From positions 1-27,811 of the IMG/VR virus record IMGVR_UViG_3300006853_000053: 27,811 nt of DNA; one strand, written 5' to 3'. The first letter of the stretch is position 1, and each line of letters begins with the position of its first letter. This document shows, piece after piece, positions 7,108 to 16,062 of the stretch. The stretch is from a virus. The translations under genes and the position numbers were made by a program. The notes beneath the pieces were generated by a model. That model was not told where the DNA came from. It did not search any database and was given only the letters and a program-made list of their open reading frames with translations.

Positions 7108-7290
7108 ATGCCAAAAGTAGAACAAGGCGAGGTGATCAAACTAAAAGAAACGGTTACCGTTTACGCCACCGACAAACATAAGCATGCCGAAGCAGGTTCA
7201 AAATTAACCATGCACCCGAAGCTGGCTGAATACCTGACAAAAAAAGGCTGGGTATCCAGTGAGCCGAAGAAGGCAGCAAAAAAAGACTAA
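7108..7290 (+). CDS. Small basic unknown protein in head region
   Basis: The product has 60 residues, rich in Lys, with a beta-type first half (EVIKLKETVTVYATDKHKH) and a tail of alternating K and A. It could be a head decoration or head-completion protein by position, since it sits between the capsid gene and the connectors, but I recognise no family. The ATG at 7108 is the only sensible start. Three bases separate it from the next gene. Confidence 0.7.
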   Translation: MPKVEQGEVIKLKETVTVYATDKHKHAEAGSKLTMHPKLAEYLTKKGWVSSEPKKAAKKD

Positions 7291-7293
7291 CCA

Positions 7294-7839
7294 ATGCCGT
7301 TAATTGATCGAACATATTTCATTGGTGAAATCAATATTCCCAACACCAACCAACCGGCGGTGCAGGAAAATATTGATTACCTGATAAAGAAGCGTGAGCC
7401 GGAATTGCTCACGCAGCTTTTTGGGTATGAAATGTATAAGGCCTTCACTACGGGACTGGCTGCGCCCACGCCTGAACAACGCTGGCTCGATCTACGGGAC
7501 GGTGTGGATTACACCGATACCGATGGTCTGTCACGCCGTTGGATGGGACTGGTAACAAAAGAAGCTGCCGACCCAAAGCAAAGCCTTATCGCCAATTATG
7601 TGTATTACTGGTTCACCCGGAAAGAAGCCACGCAATCCAGCGGTGTTGGTGAAGTGGTAACGAAAACGGAAAACAGTAAACGCGTGTCACCGATCAGTAA
7701 ACAGGTCCGCGCCTGGAATGAAATGGTGAATTGGATTTGGGAGCTGTACGACTATCTCGAAGCGAAAGAAGCTGATTACCCGGAATTGGAAGCGCGCAAC
7801 AAATGCCAGTGGACAATTCTTAACCCCTTCAATATATGA
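7294..7839 (+). CDS. Putative head-tail connector (adaptor)
   Basis: The product has 181 residues and is mainly helical: ENIDYLIKKREPELLTQLFGYEMYKAF near the N-terminus, then WLDLRDGVDYTD and a conserved-looking SLIANYVYYWFTRKEATQSSGVGEV. Bacteroidota siphophages carry proteins of this style (a DUF6712-like pattern from memory) just after the capsid gene, where gp6-type adaptors bind the portal. Function is inferred from gene order and helical make-up. The stop overlaps the next ATG by four bases (ATGA). Confidence 0.6.
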   Translation: MPLIDRTYFIGEINIPNTNQPAVQENIDYLIKKREPELLTQLFGYEMYKAFTTGLAAPTPEQRWLDLRDGVDYTDTDGLSRRWMGLVTKEAADPKQSLIANYVYYWFTRKEATQSSGVGEVVTKTENSKRVSPISKQVRAWNEMVNWIWELYDYLEAKEADYPELEARNKCQWTILNPFNI

Positions 7840-8378
7840 TACCGCAATACATACCGGACATATTTGCGGGGGTTGTTAACCAGGTAAGCATAGCGATGCA
7901 GGCAAGAACGGTGAACCCGTTTCCTGTTTATTTCGACTTCGGGCACTACAAGGAAGTTCTTCGACAAATGGAATGGAAAGATCAGAGTGTCACCATGAAG
8001 GAACAAAAGTTCCCCATGATATGGCTCGTGATGGACTTCGACGAATCGATGGGTGAAAACCCGGCGAACTATGCGAAGATCAGCACTATCAATTTCCTGC
8101 TGATGAATTCGACAAAACCGGAATGGACAATGGCAGAACGCAGGGACAACAATTACCTGCCTATCCTTTATCCAATGCTGGCCGAATTCATAAAGCAAAT
8201 TTCATTGAGCGTTGAACTGGGCATGAGGCCCGAGGCCCAATTAAAATACACCAAGACAGACCGGCCGTACTGGGGACTTGAGTTAGGTGGGTCGAACGAG
8301 AAAAATTTCTTTAACGATTATCTCGACGCGATCCAGTTGCGAAATATGAACCTCAACATAGTAAACAAACTGTGTTAA
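7836..8378 (+). CDS. Putative neck or tail-completion protein
   Basis: The product has 180 residues. It shows mixed strands and helices, including FPMIWLVMDFDESMGENPANYAKI and a helix NYLPILYPMLAEFIKQISLSV. No catalytic motif or membrane segment is visible. Between the connector and the likely tube protein, siphophages normally encode a head-closure or tail-terminator protein, and the size fits. The family is not recognised by sequence. It is coupled to the connector by an ATGA overlap and followed by an 18-base gap. Confidence 0.55.
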   Translation: MIPQYIPDIFAGVVNQVSIAMQARTVNPFPVYFDFGHYKEVLRQMEWKDQSVTMKEQKFPMIWLVMDFDESMGENPANYAKISTINFLLMNSTKPEWTMAERRDNNYLPILYPMLAEFIKQISLSVELGMRPEAQLKYTKTDRPYWGLELGGSNEKNFFNDYLDAIQLRNMNLNIVNKLC

Positions 8379-8396
8379 CATTTTAAATTTTTTCAA

Positions 8397-9356
8397 ATGC
8401 CTATATTTTCATTATGCAGTAACGTCGGCGCCAACACGGGCCCGATCGCATGCGACAAACGCCGGGGCATTCCTGAAAACCTGTTGGTTGGCGGGAAAGC
8501 ATTCACACCTGTGGAATATGCAAGCCAGGCGGCTTTCCAGGCTGCAATGATTGCAGCTATCAATTTGCCGAACGGGGATTCTGATAAGATATATCCTTTC
8601 CCCATCATTCAAAACGTAACAGATAATACGGAAGAAAACACCGTGGGCACCACTGGTAAGGGCTTCCGCATGATTCTGAAAGAAGGCAAACCCGCTTATG
8701 CCTTCGGCGTTTTGGTTGGCAGCACTTTGGAAAAGAACCTTCGCAAGTTCAATAACCAGATCGTGCCGGTGTTTGTACTGGACAACGCCCGCGATGTGGA
8801 TGGCATGCTGGACGGCAGCAACAACTTTGTTGGCCAGCAGGCATTGATCTTTGTCGACGGTAAACCTTACAGCAACGGTAATGATGTAGATTCTGAATAC
8901 ACCAACGTTGAAGTGAGTTTCCTTTCTGCTACCGACTTCTTCGACAATTATGCCTTCATCAAAACCACCTTCACGTCCGCAGCACTCGAAGGACTGGTTG
9001 ACGCTGGTTTGTATGAAGCTGCTGCACCTACTTCGAATGTGTACCAGATCGGTGCGAAGGCACTTACACCCGAGCTGGGCAGCATGTACAGCTTTTTCGA
9101 CAAGTACCAGGACGAGCTCGCTGACGATGCGCTGTGGATTGCCGAAACCGGTACCGACTTCGGTACAACGCTCGCGATTACAGCAGTTGCAAAGAACGTC
9201 ACGCTGAAAAGCTGGGCCGTTACTTTCGACAGCACTGCACACACTGCGCTGCCATCCGATGCTGAAATACGCGTCCGCTGGGTTGGCCCTGCTGACTTGC
9301 TGGCTGCCGGCGTTCGTGGTCTCGAATCAGTTCCGGTAATTGTCGTTAAACCGTAA
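8397..9356 (+). CDS. Putative major tail tube protein
   Basis: The product has 319 residues, acidic and strand-rich, as expected for a tube-forming protein. The C-terminal part (from about 255) LAITAVAKNVTLKSWAVTFD to RVRWVGPADLLAAG reads as an Ig-like or tube-type beta domain. The place is right: after neck proteins and before small tail-assembly genes and the tape measure. An A/T-rich leader (AATTTTTTCAA) precedes the ATG, a common arrangement for strongly expressed Bacteroidota phage genes. There is no diagnostic motif, so another abundant tail structural role is possible. Confidence 0.6.
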   Translation: MPIFSLCSNVGANTGPIACDKRRGIPENLLVGGKAFTPVEYASQAAFQAAMIAAINLPNGDSDKIYPFPIIQNVTDNTEENTVGTTGKGFRMILKEGKPAYAFGVLVGSTLEKNLRKFNNQIVPVFVLDNARDVDGMLDGSNNFVGQQALIFVDGKPYSNGNDVDSEYTNVEVSFLSATDFFDNYAFIKTTFTSAALEGLVDAGLYEAAAPTSNVYQIGAKALTPELGSMYSFFDKYQDELADDALWIAETGTDFGTTLAITAVAKNVTLKSWAVTFDSTAHTALPSDAEIRVRWVGPADLLAAGVRGLESVPVIVVKP

Positions 9357-9359
9357 GGC

Positions 9360-9644
9360 ATGAAATACAACACAGGTAAAACGCTTATTTCATTCAGTGA
9401 TAAATGGGCTTCCTCGAATACAGAGGAAGCCTTCATTGACCATCATAAGCACACAGGCTTATCCGACGATCAATTGCGTGAAGTGTACCAATTAATAACG
9501 GCGAAGAATGACAACGATAAAAGGGTTTCGGAACCGGCTGGTCAACCTAAACGTCGCGGAAGCCGCCGCCAAGGCAATGGAAGCGACGAGCGATCAGTTA
9601 GTTCTGATCAACAGGGAACAGATGCTGGAAGGCAAGAGGCGTGA
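9360..9644 (+). CDS. Small unknown protein with long out-of-frame overlap
   Basis: The product has 94 residues. The first 48 (for example NTEEAFIDHHKHTGLSDDQL) look like ordinary protein; the remaining 46, rich in R, G, S and Q, come from DNA that clearly encodes the N-terminus of the next gene in another frame. The ATG is three bases after the tube gene stop. The place, between tube and tape measure, is that of tail-assembly chaperones, which often use frameshifting, but no standard slippery heptamer is visible. It may simply be a small gene with a non-functional tail. Confidence 0.55.
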   Translation: MKYNTGKTLISFSDKWASSNTEEAFIDHHKHTGLSDDQLREVYQLITAKNDNDKRVSEPAGQPKRRGSRRQGNGSDERSVSSDQQGTDAGRQEA

Positions 9645-9984
9645 TGGTAAGGATATTTCACCATCGTATTTGGAAGACCCTTATTTCAAAACGCGCGAAG
9701 CTGCACAGCGGTATTCCGACTGGAAAGATGAGCTGACGCCCAACCCGAAAAGAAAGAAGGGCGTGCCCAACCTGTTTATCATTGGTACATATCACGAAAG
9801 TATCAGCGCACTGATAAGAGGCGAAGTAATTCAATTCAATTCCACGTTCGCTGATTCCGTCGATATCGAACGAAAATTTGGTGTAGAAATATACGGGCTG
9901 AATTCTGAAAAGCGTGTTGGTTTTATAGCAGAGTTTTTGCGGCCCGCGTTACTAAAGAATGTAAGGTTATCCCTTCGCTTATGA
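9508..9984 (+). CDS. Putative virion-morphogenesis protein
   Basis: The product has 158 residues. The order LVLINREQMLEGKRRDGKDISPSYL, then FKTREAAQRYSDWK, then GVPNLFIIGTYHESISA, then ERKFGVEIYGLN is reminiscent of gp10-type tail-completion or minor virion proteins: a helix, a 'dGk.I.p.Y..yK' block, 'TG.f..s' and a 'kyG..i.gL' block near the end. The likeness is from memory and moderate. The first 137 bases are also open in the preceding frame. An in-frame TAA at 9496-9498 means the frame cannot extend further upstream. ATGA overlap with the next gene. Confidence 0.6.
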   Translation: MTTIKGFRNRLVNLNVAEAAAKAMEATSDQLVLINREQMLEGKRRDGKDISPSYLEDPYFKTREAAQRYSDWKDELTPNPKRKKGVPNLFIIGTYHESISALIRGEVIQFNSTFADSVDIERKFGVEIYGLNSEKRVGFIAEFLRPALLKNVRLSLRL

Positions 9985-10199
9985 GTACCGGGTGTATCAA
10001 CTGTCAGACAAAATCAAAGGACCAGCGTTTTCAATCGGCACTGGCTAAAGCAACAGAGTATGCAACAAAAGAAAAAATACCGGTTGCCATTTACGAAGAG
10101 CAGGGCGAATGGAAATTCTGCAACGCATTCTTCGCCTACGCCAAAGGATACCCAGTCTCACAAGTGGTATCAATCTATAGTGGATCTTCCGCTAAATAG
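9981..10199 (+). CDS. Small CxxC protein in tail-assembly block
   Basis: The product has 72 residues. It begins MSTGCINCQTKSKD with a single CxxC pair, continues with a helix (SALAKATEYATKEK) and a strand pair KIPVAIYEEQGEWKFCNAFF. A third Cys lies in the last strand, so a metal site with only three thiols is incomplete. I recognise no family. It is chained by ATGA to the gene before and its 3' end is covered for 20 bases by the next gene (or 140 bases if that frame is counted from 10060). Confidence 0.65.
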   Translation: MSTGCINCQTKSKDQRFQSALAKATEYATKEKIPVAIYEEQGEWKFCNAFFAYAKGYPVSQVVSIYSGSSAK

Positions 10200-10776
10200 A
10201 TTTATTGACTGTGCCTGCAATAATAATCTTTCCGCTTTAATCATTTCCGGCTTTCCAGACCCCGAGCAACTGACCATCGCATGGGCTGAAATCAATGAAC
10301 AGTACAGCGAGGCCATGGGTGACAGCACGCATAAGTTGTACGTGACCCTATTTAAAGAAGTAACGGCGCTCACCATCGACCTACGACAGATCGCTGCATT
10401 GATCGAATTGTTATACCAGGTCAAATACAAACCATTCGAGGATCGGCTAAACAGCCTGCTATTTACAAACTTCAGGTTTGAAGATAACAGGACGAAAGAA
10501 CTGGAAACCTGCACACGCCTTTCCAAAAGCATTGCGGTTAAGATCGATTTGAAAACCGCCCGCCTGGTGGCAATGCAATCCGGTAACGTGGATAAGAAAA
10601 AGCCAACGCCGGAATATTTCTATTCGGTGCTGATCACCCTTTCAGATCATGCACAGTACCAGATCACGGACAGCGTCACGGTGTTTGAGTACTGCGAACG
10701 CGTGAAGCGGTTGGGTCAATATGTAGACAAACAAAAGCAAAAACAAAAAAGCAATGGCAGAGGATCGCATAGATAG
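10180..10776 (+). CDS. Putative tail-assembly protein upstream of tape measure
   Basis: The product has 198 residues from GTG 10180 (VDLPLNRFIDCACNNNLSAL). The frame is open from an ATG at 10060, but the added 40 residues are low-complexity and out of frame with a convincing gene, so I prefer the GTG. It is helical throughout, with LTIDLRQIAALIELLYQVKY and a Lys/Gln-rich tail (DKQKQKQKSNGRG). It stands just before the tape measure and overlaps it by 23 bases, the usual place of the chaperone that coats the tape measure during tail assembly. Function is inferred from position only. Confidence 0.6.
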   Translation: MDLPLNRFIDCACNNNLSALIISGFPDPEQLTIAWAEINEQYSEAMGDSTHKLYVTLFKEVTALTIDLRQIAALIELLYQVKYKPFEDRLNSLLFTNFRFEDNRTKELETCTRLSKSIAVKIDLKTARLVAMQSGNVDKKKPTPEYFYSVLITLSDHAQYQITDSVTVFEYCERVKRLGQYVDKQKQKQKSNGRGSHR

Positions 10777-13700
10777 TTACGTCGACCTATCGGCGGTCGG
10801 CAGAGAAACGCAGCTATTTGCTGAAATGCTTGCTGAAATCGAAGCCAAATTCGATAAGCTCAACGGCATTAAACTTTCATTGGATGGCCTGACCAAAACA
10901 AAGGACGTGGCCACCACCGCGAAGAAAGCTGCCACTGCTGTGGATGAACTCACGTTAAGCACCCAGGAATATAACAACATATTGAGTGCGACAGCCCGCG
11001 GCAATGCGAAGCTGGCCGCATCCGAAAGTGAGGCGGCAAAAGAACTGCAAAAAACAAGGCAGGCCCAACAGGAAAGGAACCGGGAACTGAAGAACCAGGT
11101 TACACTTGAAACGGCTGCTGAAGGATCAATAAATCAATTGCGCGCACAACTGCGCCAGCTCAATGCTACATACGATGCGTTGTCCGCAGCCGAACGAAAC
11201 GCTGCAGGTGGCAAGGAATTGCTGGATAAAATAAACCAGATCGATGCAGCCGTGAAAGGCCTGGAATTCGGTAGTGGCCGTTTCCAGCGGAACGTCGGTA
11301 ATTATCCCGGCGCTGCTAAGATCATCGTGGAAGCACTGGAAAAAGCGAAGCAGAAAACCGAAGCCTTCACCGTATCGCTGGGCGATATGCACCCGGCCAC
11401 CATTGCAGCCCGTAAGGAATTCGATGGACTGCGCACCGTGACCGAGCATCCTGGTTTCATGAACCTTGCCGCCGGTGCCGGTGATGCCAGCAGGGAATTT
11501 AAAACCCTTACCAAGTCACTCATCGAAATGGAAAGGCAGGGCCTCGGTAATACCGAAGTTGCCATACAACTGCGCGGCCAGCTTGCCAGCCTGCAAGATC
11601 AAATGAGCGATACCAGGGCAGAGATCAAAGCACTGTCCAGCGATACCCGTTCATTCGATCTATTTGCCGGTGCGGTGAACTTTCTCGCTGATACTTTCCA
11701 GACTGCCGCCGGCGCGATCGGACTTGCTGCTGATAATGAAAAAGAAATTCAGGCTATCACAAAGAACCTGATCGCGATTACGGCCATATCCAACGGGATG
11801 AAGGGTATTGCCAACGAACTTACAACGCGCGGTACAGCGGCTAATAAAGCCTATGCGTTTATCCAGGGACAAGTTGCCATTGTCACCGATGCCAGCGCAA
11901 AGGCCACCAGCAGGCTGGGCGCTGCTTTCAAATTACTGGGTATCGGCCTGATCGTCGGGGCAATCGCTTTGCTGGTAACCAATTTCTCGAAACTGAAGTC
12001 GATGCTTTCCGGTTTGAGCAGGGAGCAGCAATTGAACAATGAGATCAACGAAAAGGCCCTCGACGGTTACATAAAAGAAAAAGTGCAGGTTGAGGCACTG
12101 GCCCGTGAGGTGCAGAAAGAAACAACATCGAAGGAGCGAAAGAAAGAAATCATTGCCGAGCTCAACGAACTTTCCCCCACCTACTTCGGAAACATTAAAA
12201 CAGAAAAGGACCTTCAGGACAAACTAACCGATTCCGTTACCAAATATATAAAGGCCCTCGAGCTGAAGGCCCGGGCTGAAGTCGCTTACGAAAAATTGAT
12301 CGAAGCAGAAAGGCCCATCGTACAGCGGCAAATCAAATTACAGCAGGACCTGGAGCAAGCCCGCACCGCAACATTTGATTCGGAAGAAAGGCGGCAACGC
12401 ACACTGGCCGGGCTGCAGAAAACCATTACCGAAGGAACGGACAAACAATTGCTGGCCCTTCAGAAACAGGTGGCTCCTATCCGTAAGGTGGTGGAAGATA
12501 TCAATGCTGAACTGGACGTGCTGGGCGGTGACCCGAAGGATGGCAAGCGGCAACAGGCGCTGGACGATCTTTTTGCTGCACAGCAGAACGCCATCCGCAA
12601 TGCGGCCGAACTGGACAAGGATGCACAACAGCGGCGCCTGGCCCAAATAAAGAAAGATTTCGAGGACAGGAAAGTATCTGAATTCAAATTCTTGCAGGAA
12701 AGTAAGGAACGGTTAAAGCAGTCCCTGCAGGATGAGCTGACTATTATAAATTCCAACCTTGCTGAACAACTGAAGTCGGCAGGGGACAGCGAAGGCAAAA
12801 AGAAAATTGCGCAGGACAATGCACATAAAGAACGTGTACTGGCTGAACGCAATTACCATGACCAGGTATTGGCGCTGGAAGAAGAAGCGGCAAAGCGCCG
12901 GAAGAAAATTGTTTCTACCACCATTCAGGATATACTGGAATTGCAAAGCACTTCGCTGTCAAAGATGGCGCAGGACCTTAGCAAGATATCCGGCAATTCC
13001 ATAGCTGACCGCCTCGGTGAATTCGTTACACAGTTTCGTGAGGCACGGCAGGCGATCACTGAAGAATTGAAAGCCCTTCGCAAAGAAGTGGGGCTGCTCG
13101 CACTTGACACCTTTGCAACACTGGTTTCCGGCTCATTCGATAATGCGAAGAATGAATTGCAGGAACAGATAAACCTGATCGAAGAAAAGAAGCAGAAAGA
13201 AATCGAAGCAGCCAATGCCACGATCACGAACGAGCAGGACAAAGCTGCTGCGATAACGGTCATAGAGGCCCGGGCACAGGCGCAACGTCAGGTATTGGAG
13301 CGTAGGCAAAAGCAACTGGATATTCAAAAAGCGAAGTTTGAGAAGGCCGCAGCCGTGATGCGTGTGGCTATCGATACATTCCAGAAAGTTGCAGCCATAA
13401 AAGCACAGGCGGCATTGCTGCTGGCTAACCCGGCAACTGCAATACTCGCACCGCTGGCATTAGCGCAAATACCACTCGTCATTGCGGGCGGCGCACTGGC
13501 TACTGCCGGAATTCTCGCCCAGCCTATTCCGAAATTCAAATATGGCCGGCAATTCGGTAAAGCAACATGGGGCATTACTGGTGATGGTGGCAAGCATGAG
13601 GTGATTACATCGCCGGATATGAAGCAGGCCACTGTAACACCGGCCACCGATACGCTCACTTTCCTGCCGCACAATTACAAAGTATTCCCGGATATAAACA

Positions 13701-13927
13701 GTTTCCTGGACGCAGCAAACCATATATGGATGAAACCGGTTGCCGGTGGTGATCGTGGAAGCAATGCCGATGTAATCAGCGAATACCGGAAAGGAACGAA
13801 GGCCATCGTCAGCACGATAAAGAATAAGAGGGAAGTGCATGTGAAGGGTTCGCATGGCGGTGTAATGATGCTGATAAAGCACGGGTACAACCATATTGAG
13901 TACGTGGATAAAAATGTTAATTTCTAA
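10754..13927 (+). CDS. Tail tape measure protein
   Basis: The product has 1057 residues, by far the longest helical protein here. Long coiled coils fill about 90-330 and 420-880. A hydrophobic segment lies at about 388-410 (LLGIGLIVGAIALLVTNF) and another at about 881-924 (PATAILAPLALAQIPLVIAG). The end has a compact domain with GKATWGITGDGGKHEVI and SPD, typical of tape measures of Gram-negative siphophages. At about 1.5 angstrom per residue it would set a tail near 150-160 nm. It is a scaffold for the tube and is thought to help DNA cross the inner membrane, for which the hydrophobic segments are suited. Stop and next ATG overlap (TAATG). Confidence 0.93.
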   Translation: MAEDRIDSYVDLSAVGRETQLFAEMLAEIEAKFDKLNGIKLSLDGLTKTKDVATTAKKAATAVDELTLSTQEYNNILSATARGNAKLAASESEAAKELQKTRQAQQERNRELKNQVTLETAAEGSINQLRAQLRQLNATYDALSAAERNAAGGKELLDKINQIDAAVKGLEFGSGRFQRNVGNYPGAAKIIVEALEKAKQKTEAFTVSLGDMHPATIAARKEFDGLRTVTEHPGFMNLAAGAGDASREFKTLTKSLIEMERQGLGNTEVAIQLRGQLASLQDQMSDTRAEIKALSSDTRSFDLFAGAVNFLADTFQTAAGAIGLAADNEKEIQAITKNLIAITAISNGMKGIANELTTRGTAANKAYAFIQGQVAIVTDASAKATSRLGAAFKLLGIGLIVGAIALLVTNFSKLKSMLSGLSREQQLNNEINEKALDGYIKEKVQVEALAREVQKETTSKERKKEIIAELNELSPTYFGNIKTEKDLQDKLTDSVTKYIKALELKARAEVAYEKLIEAERPIVQRQIKLQQDLEQARTATFDSEERRQRTLAGLQKTITEGTDKQLLALQKQVAPIRKVVEDINAELDVLGGDPKDGKRQQALDDLFAAQQNAIRNAAELDKDAQQRRLAQIKKDFEDRKVSEFKFLQESKERLKQSLQDELTIINSNLAEQLKSAGDSEGKKKIAQDNAHKERVLAERNYHDQVLALEEEAAKRRKKIVSTTIQDILELQSTSLSKMAQDLSKISGNSIADRLGEFVTQFREARQAITEELKALRKEVGLLALDTFATLVSGSFDNAKNELQEQINLIEEKKQKEIEAANATITNEQDKAAAITVIEARAQAQRQVLERRQKQLDIQKAKFEKAAAVMRVAIDTFQKVAAIKAQAALLLANPATAILAPLALAQIPLVIAGGALATAGILAQPIPKFKYGRQFGKATWGITGDGGKHEVITSPDMKQATVTPATDTLTFLPHNYKVFPDINSFLDAANHIWMKPVAGGDRGSNADVISEYRKGTKAIVSTIKNKREVHVKGSHGGVMMLIKHGYNHIEYVDKNVNF

Positions 13928-16062
13928 TGCAGGGTAAGGACTTTCTATATTTTCTCGTCGATGAAGTGGGCCGTTCTTTATACGTGGAGAATGGCACCGT
14001 GCAGCGATCTGCCGTACCTAAACCACTGCCGGAAACGCCGGACGGCTGGACCGAAATCCAGATCGATAATATCCGCAATCAAAAGTATTTCGCATTAGAT
14101 CGCAGTTTCACCGTTCCGCTCGACTTCGTTCGTGATGGTGCTTTCATACTGAAGGATGCCTATTATAAAACCGGCCTCGAAGCAAAGGTGTTTCTTGTGA
14201 TCTCAAAGCAGCGCCTGGAATATGACGGCACCGAGTACGGGTATGTGTACGATGGATATTACCGCGGTGAAATAGATTTTTCCACCTTCAACGATTCGGG
14301 TTCAAAAGTTACCTGCAACATCATGGAAGGCGGCGCCGTGAAGTATGTGAAGGCGAACGAAAATGTAGTCTACGAATTCGATGTTGAAGTGCCCGAAGCA
14401 AAGATTGTGAAAATGGACGGCGTGGTGCTTCAGCAAAGTGCATCGTATGAAGTAATGAACGGGGCCCAGCCCAGTAACCAGGGTGCGCACGTTGTTGAAT
14501 TGTTTTTAGTTGGTACCGAAGAAGTGAGCAGCATCGGTGCGAAGTCGACCACGCGCAAGAACGTTGCCAGCATAGCAGACATTTTCAATAGCGGCAGCAA
14601 CTTTCTCACCACCAGCAGCACGCCCACTGAATTAAAACTTACATGGGATTTCGGTGTCACGCTTTCATTAAGCGGCGTTGGTGCAATATTCAATACCCGT
14701 TTCTTTTTCCAGTTGCGCCTGTATGATCAGGCGGGCAACCCGGTAAATGTAATCGGTGACCCGACCCCGCCACCGGTAGCATACAACCTCGTTAACTTTA
14801 ATCCCGGGGATCCACTGCTGCTGTATACACACCACCGTTTTACAGGTACGCAAACTTTCAATATACCGCCGAACACGCTTTGCTTTCTTACCGGCCGTGT
14901 AAGCCAAAACGAGGACTTCACCACATTCATATACGATGATGTGTCGAACCCCTTCAAAGCTGAATACACATACCTGCACCCGACGAGCTACGTGCAGGCG
15001 TTGCCGCCTTCATACCTGTTTGGCAAACTGATCGAAAAAGTTACTGAAGGAAAATACACTGCGGCCAGTGATACGCTCGTGGCGAATGACGACATAGTGG
15101 TGACATGCGGCGATGCCATCCGTGGCCTGCCTGGTGCAAAAATCAAAACATCCCTTTCTGCTTTCTTTCAATCCTATAATGTGGAACTGATGCTGGGTAT
15201 GGGTCAGGTGCTCGGCGTTATCAGGCTGGAAACAAAACCATATTGGATTGATTACAATAACTCGATCGCGCTGGGTGAAGTCAGCAAACTGGTGGTGAAG
15301 CCTGCGACCGATCTTGTCGTTAATTCAGTGAAGGTCGGATATCAGCCAAACGAATATGAGGACGTGAACGGCAGGCAGGAATTCAATAACACCATTCAGT
15401 ACACGGTGCCGATCACGCGGGTAAATAAGGAACTGGACCTGGTCAGTACATACCGCGCCGATTGCTATGGCATAGAGCTGACCCGTATAAACTTGGATGG
15501 AAAGTCAACGACCGATGACAGTGCGGACAACGATGTTTTCATGGTGCATGTGAAGGATGAACCCATAATTGAAAACCTCGCATACGTTTATGAGCTGGAC
15601 CGTGATCTGAACCCATTTGCAACAGGCCTGCTTCAGCCGGAAACGGTGTTTAATATATTCCTTTCGCCGCGCCGCTGCCTCGATAGGAATGGTGCCTATG
15701 TGCGGTCGTTGTTCTACAAAATGGATGGGTCGAAGCTGACATTTCAAACCACGGACAAAAACAGGGAACTGGCTACCACCACGCCGGTGGTTATTGAAAA
15801 AGCCGACGTGCCGATTGTGTCGCTGGCCGCTCCCCTATTCACTGCAAACATTCTCGAATTTGAATGCCCTGCACCTGTTAACCTGGTGGAAGCTCTTGCA
15901 GCTTCGCCCGTGCGTGCTTTCAGTTTAACATACCAGGGAATCACGTTCAAAGGAATTGCATTGAAGGCAGGCATCCGTCCCGCTGACTATGAAGCACAGA
16001 CATATCAACTGCTTTCCGCACCCGACAATGATCTTGAATTATTAATCCCACTTACTGACTGA
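13927..16062 (+). CDS. Large tail-tip structural protein (distal tail/hub candidate)
   Basis: The product has 711 residues and is strand-rich with few helices. The N-terminal third (MQGKDFLYFLVDEVGRSLYVE; then FDFV-type strands to about 150) suits a distal-tail or hub domain, and the middle (200-330) looks like beta-sandwich modules. It follows the tape measure directly, where Dit/Tal proteins are encoded. There are no peptidase or glycosidase motifs that I can see. I name the role from gene order; Bacteroidota phage tail proteins diverge too much for motif recognition. TGATG overlap with the next gene. Confidence 0.6.
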   Translation: MQGKDFLYFLVDEVGRSLYVENGTVQRSAVPKPLPETPDGWTEIQIDNIRNQKYFALDRSFTVPLDFVRDGAFILKDAYYKTGLEAKVFLVISKQRLEYDGTEYGYVYDGYYRGEIDFSTFNDSGSKVTCNIMEGGAVKYVKANENVVYEFDVEVPEAKIVKMDGVVLQQSASYEVMNGAQPSNQGAHVVELFLVGTEEVSSIGAKSTTRKNVASIADIFNSGSNFLTTSSTPTELKLTWDFGVTLSLSGVGAIFNTRFFFQLRLYDQAGNPVNVIGDPTPPPVAYNLVNFNPGDPLLLYTHHRFTGTQTFNIPPNTLCFLTGRVSQNEDFTTFIYDDVSNPFKAEYTYLHPTSYVQALPPSYLFGKLIEKVTEGKYTAASDTLVANDDIVVTCGDAIRGLPGAKIKTSLSAFFQSYNVELMLGMGQVLGVIRLETKPYWIDYNNSIALGEVSKLVVKPATDLVVNSVKVGYQPNEYEDVNGRQEFNNTIQYTVPITRVNKELDLVSTYRADCYGIELTRINLDGKSTTDDSADNDVFMVHVKDEPIIENLAYVYELDRDLNPFATGLLQPETVFNIFLSPRRCLDRNGAYVRSLFYKMDGSKLTFQTTDKNRELATTTPVVIEKADVPIVSLAAPLFTANILEFECPAPVNLVEALAASPVRAFSLTYQGITFKGIALKAGIRPADYEAQTYQLLSAPDNDLELLIPLTD

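Noticed and set aside
8412-9242. 276-codon open frame on the minus strand
   Set aside because: It lies wholly opposite the likely tail tube gene, its product is Cys/His/Val-rich without pattern, and no regulatory signals accompany it.
10060-10179. N-terminal extension of the pre-tape-measure gene
   Set aside because: The extra 40 residues come from DNA that clearly encodes the 72-residue protein in another frame; a GTG at 10180 is a simpler start. A frameshift remains possible and is listed as a finding.
13460-13894. 144-codon minus-strand open frame
   Set aside because: It is antisense to the conserved end of the tape measure gene, and the product has no domain-like features.
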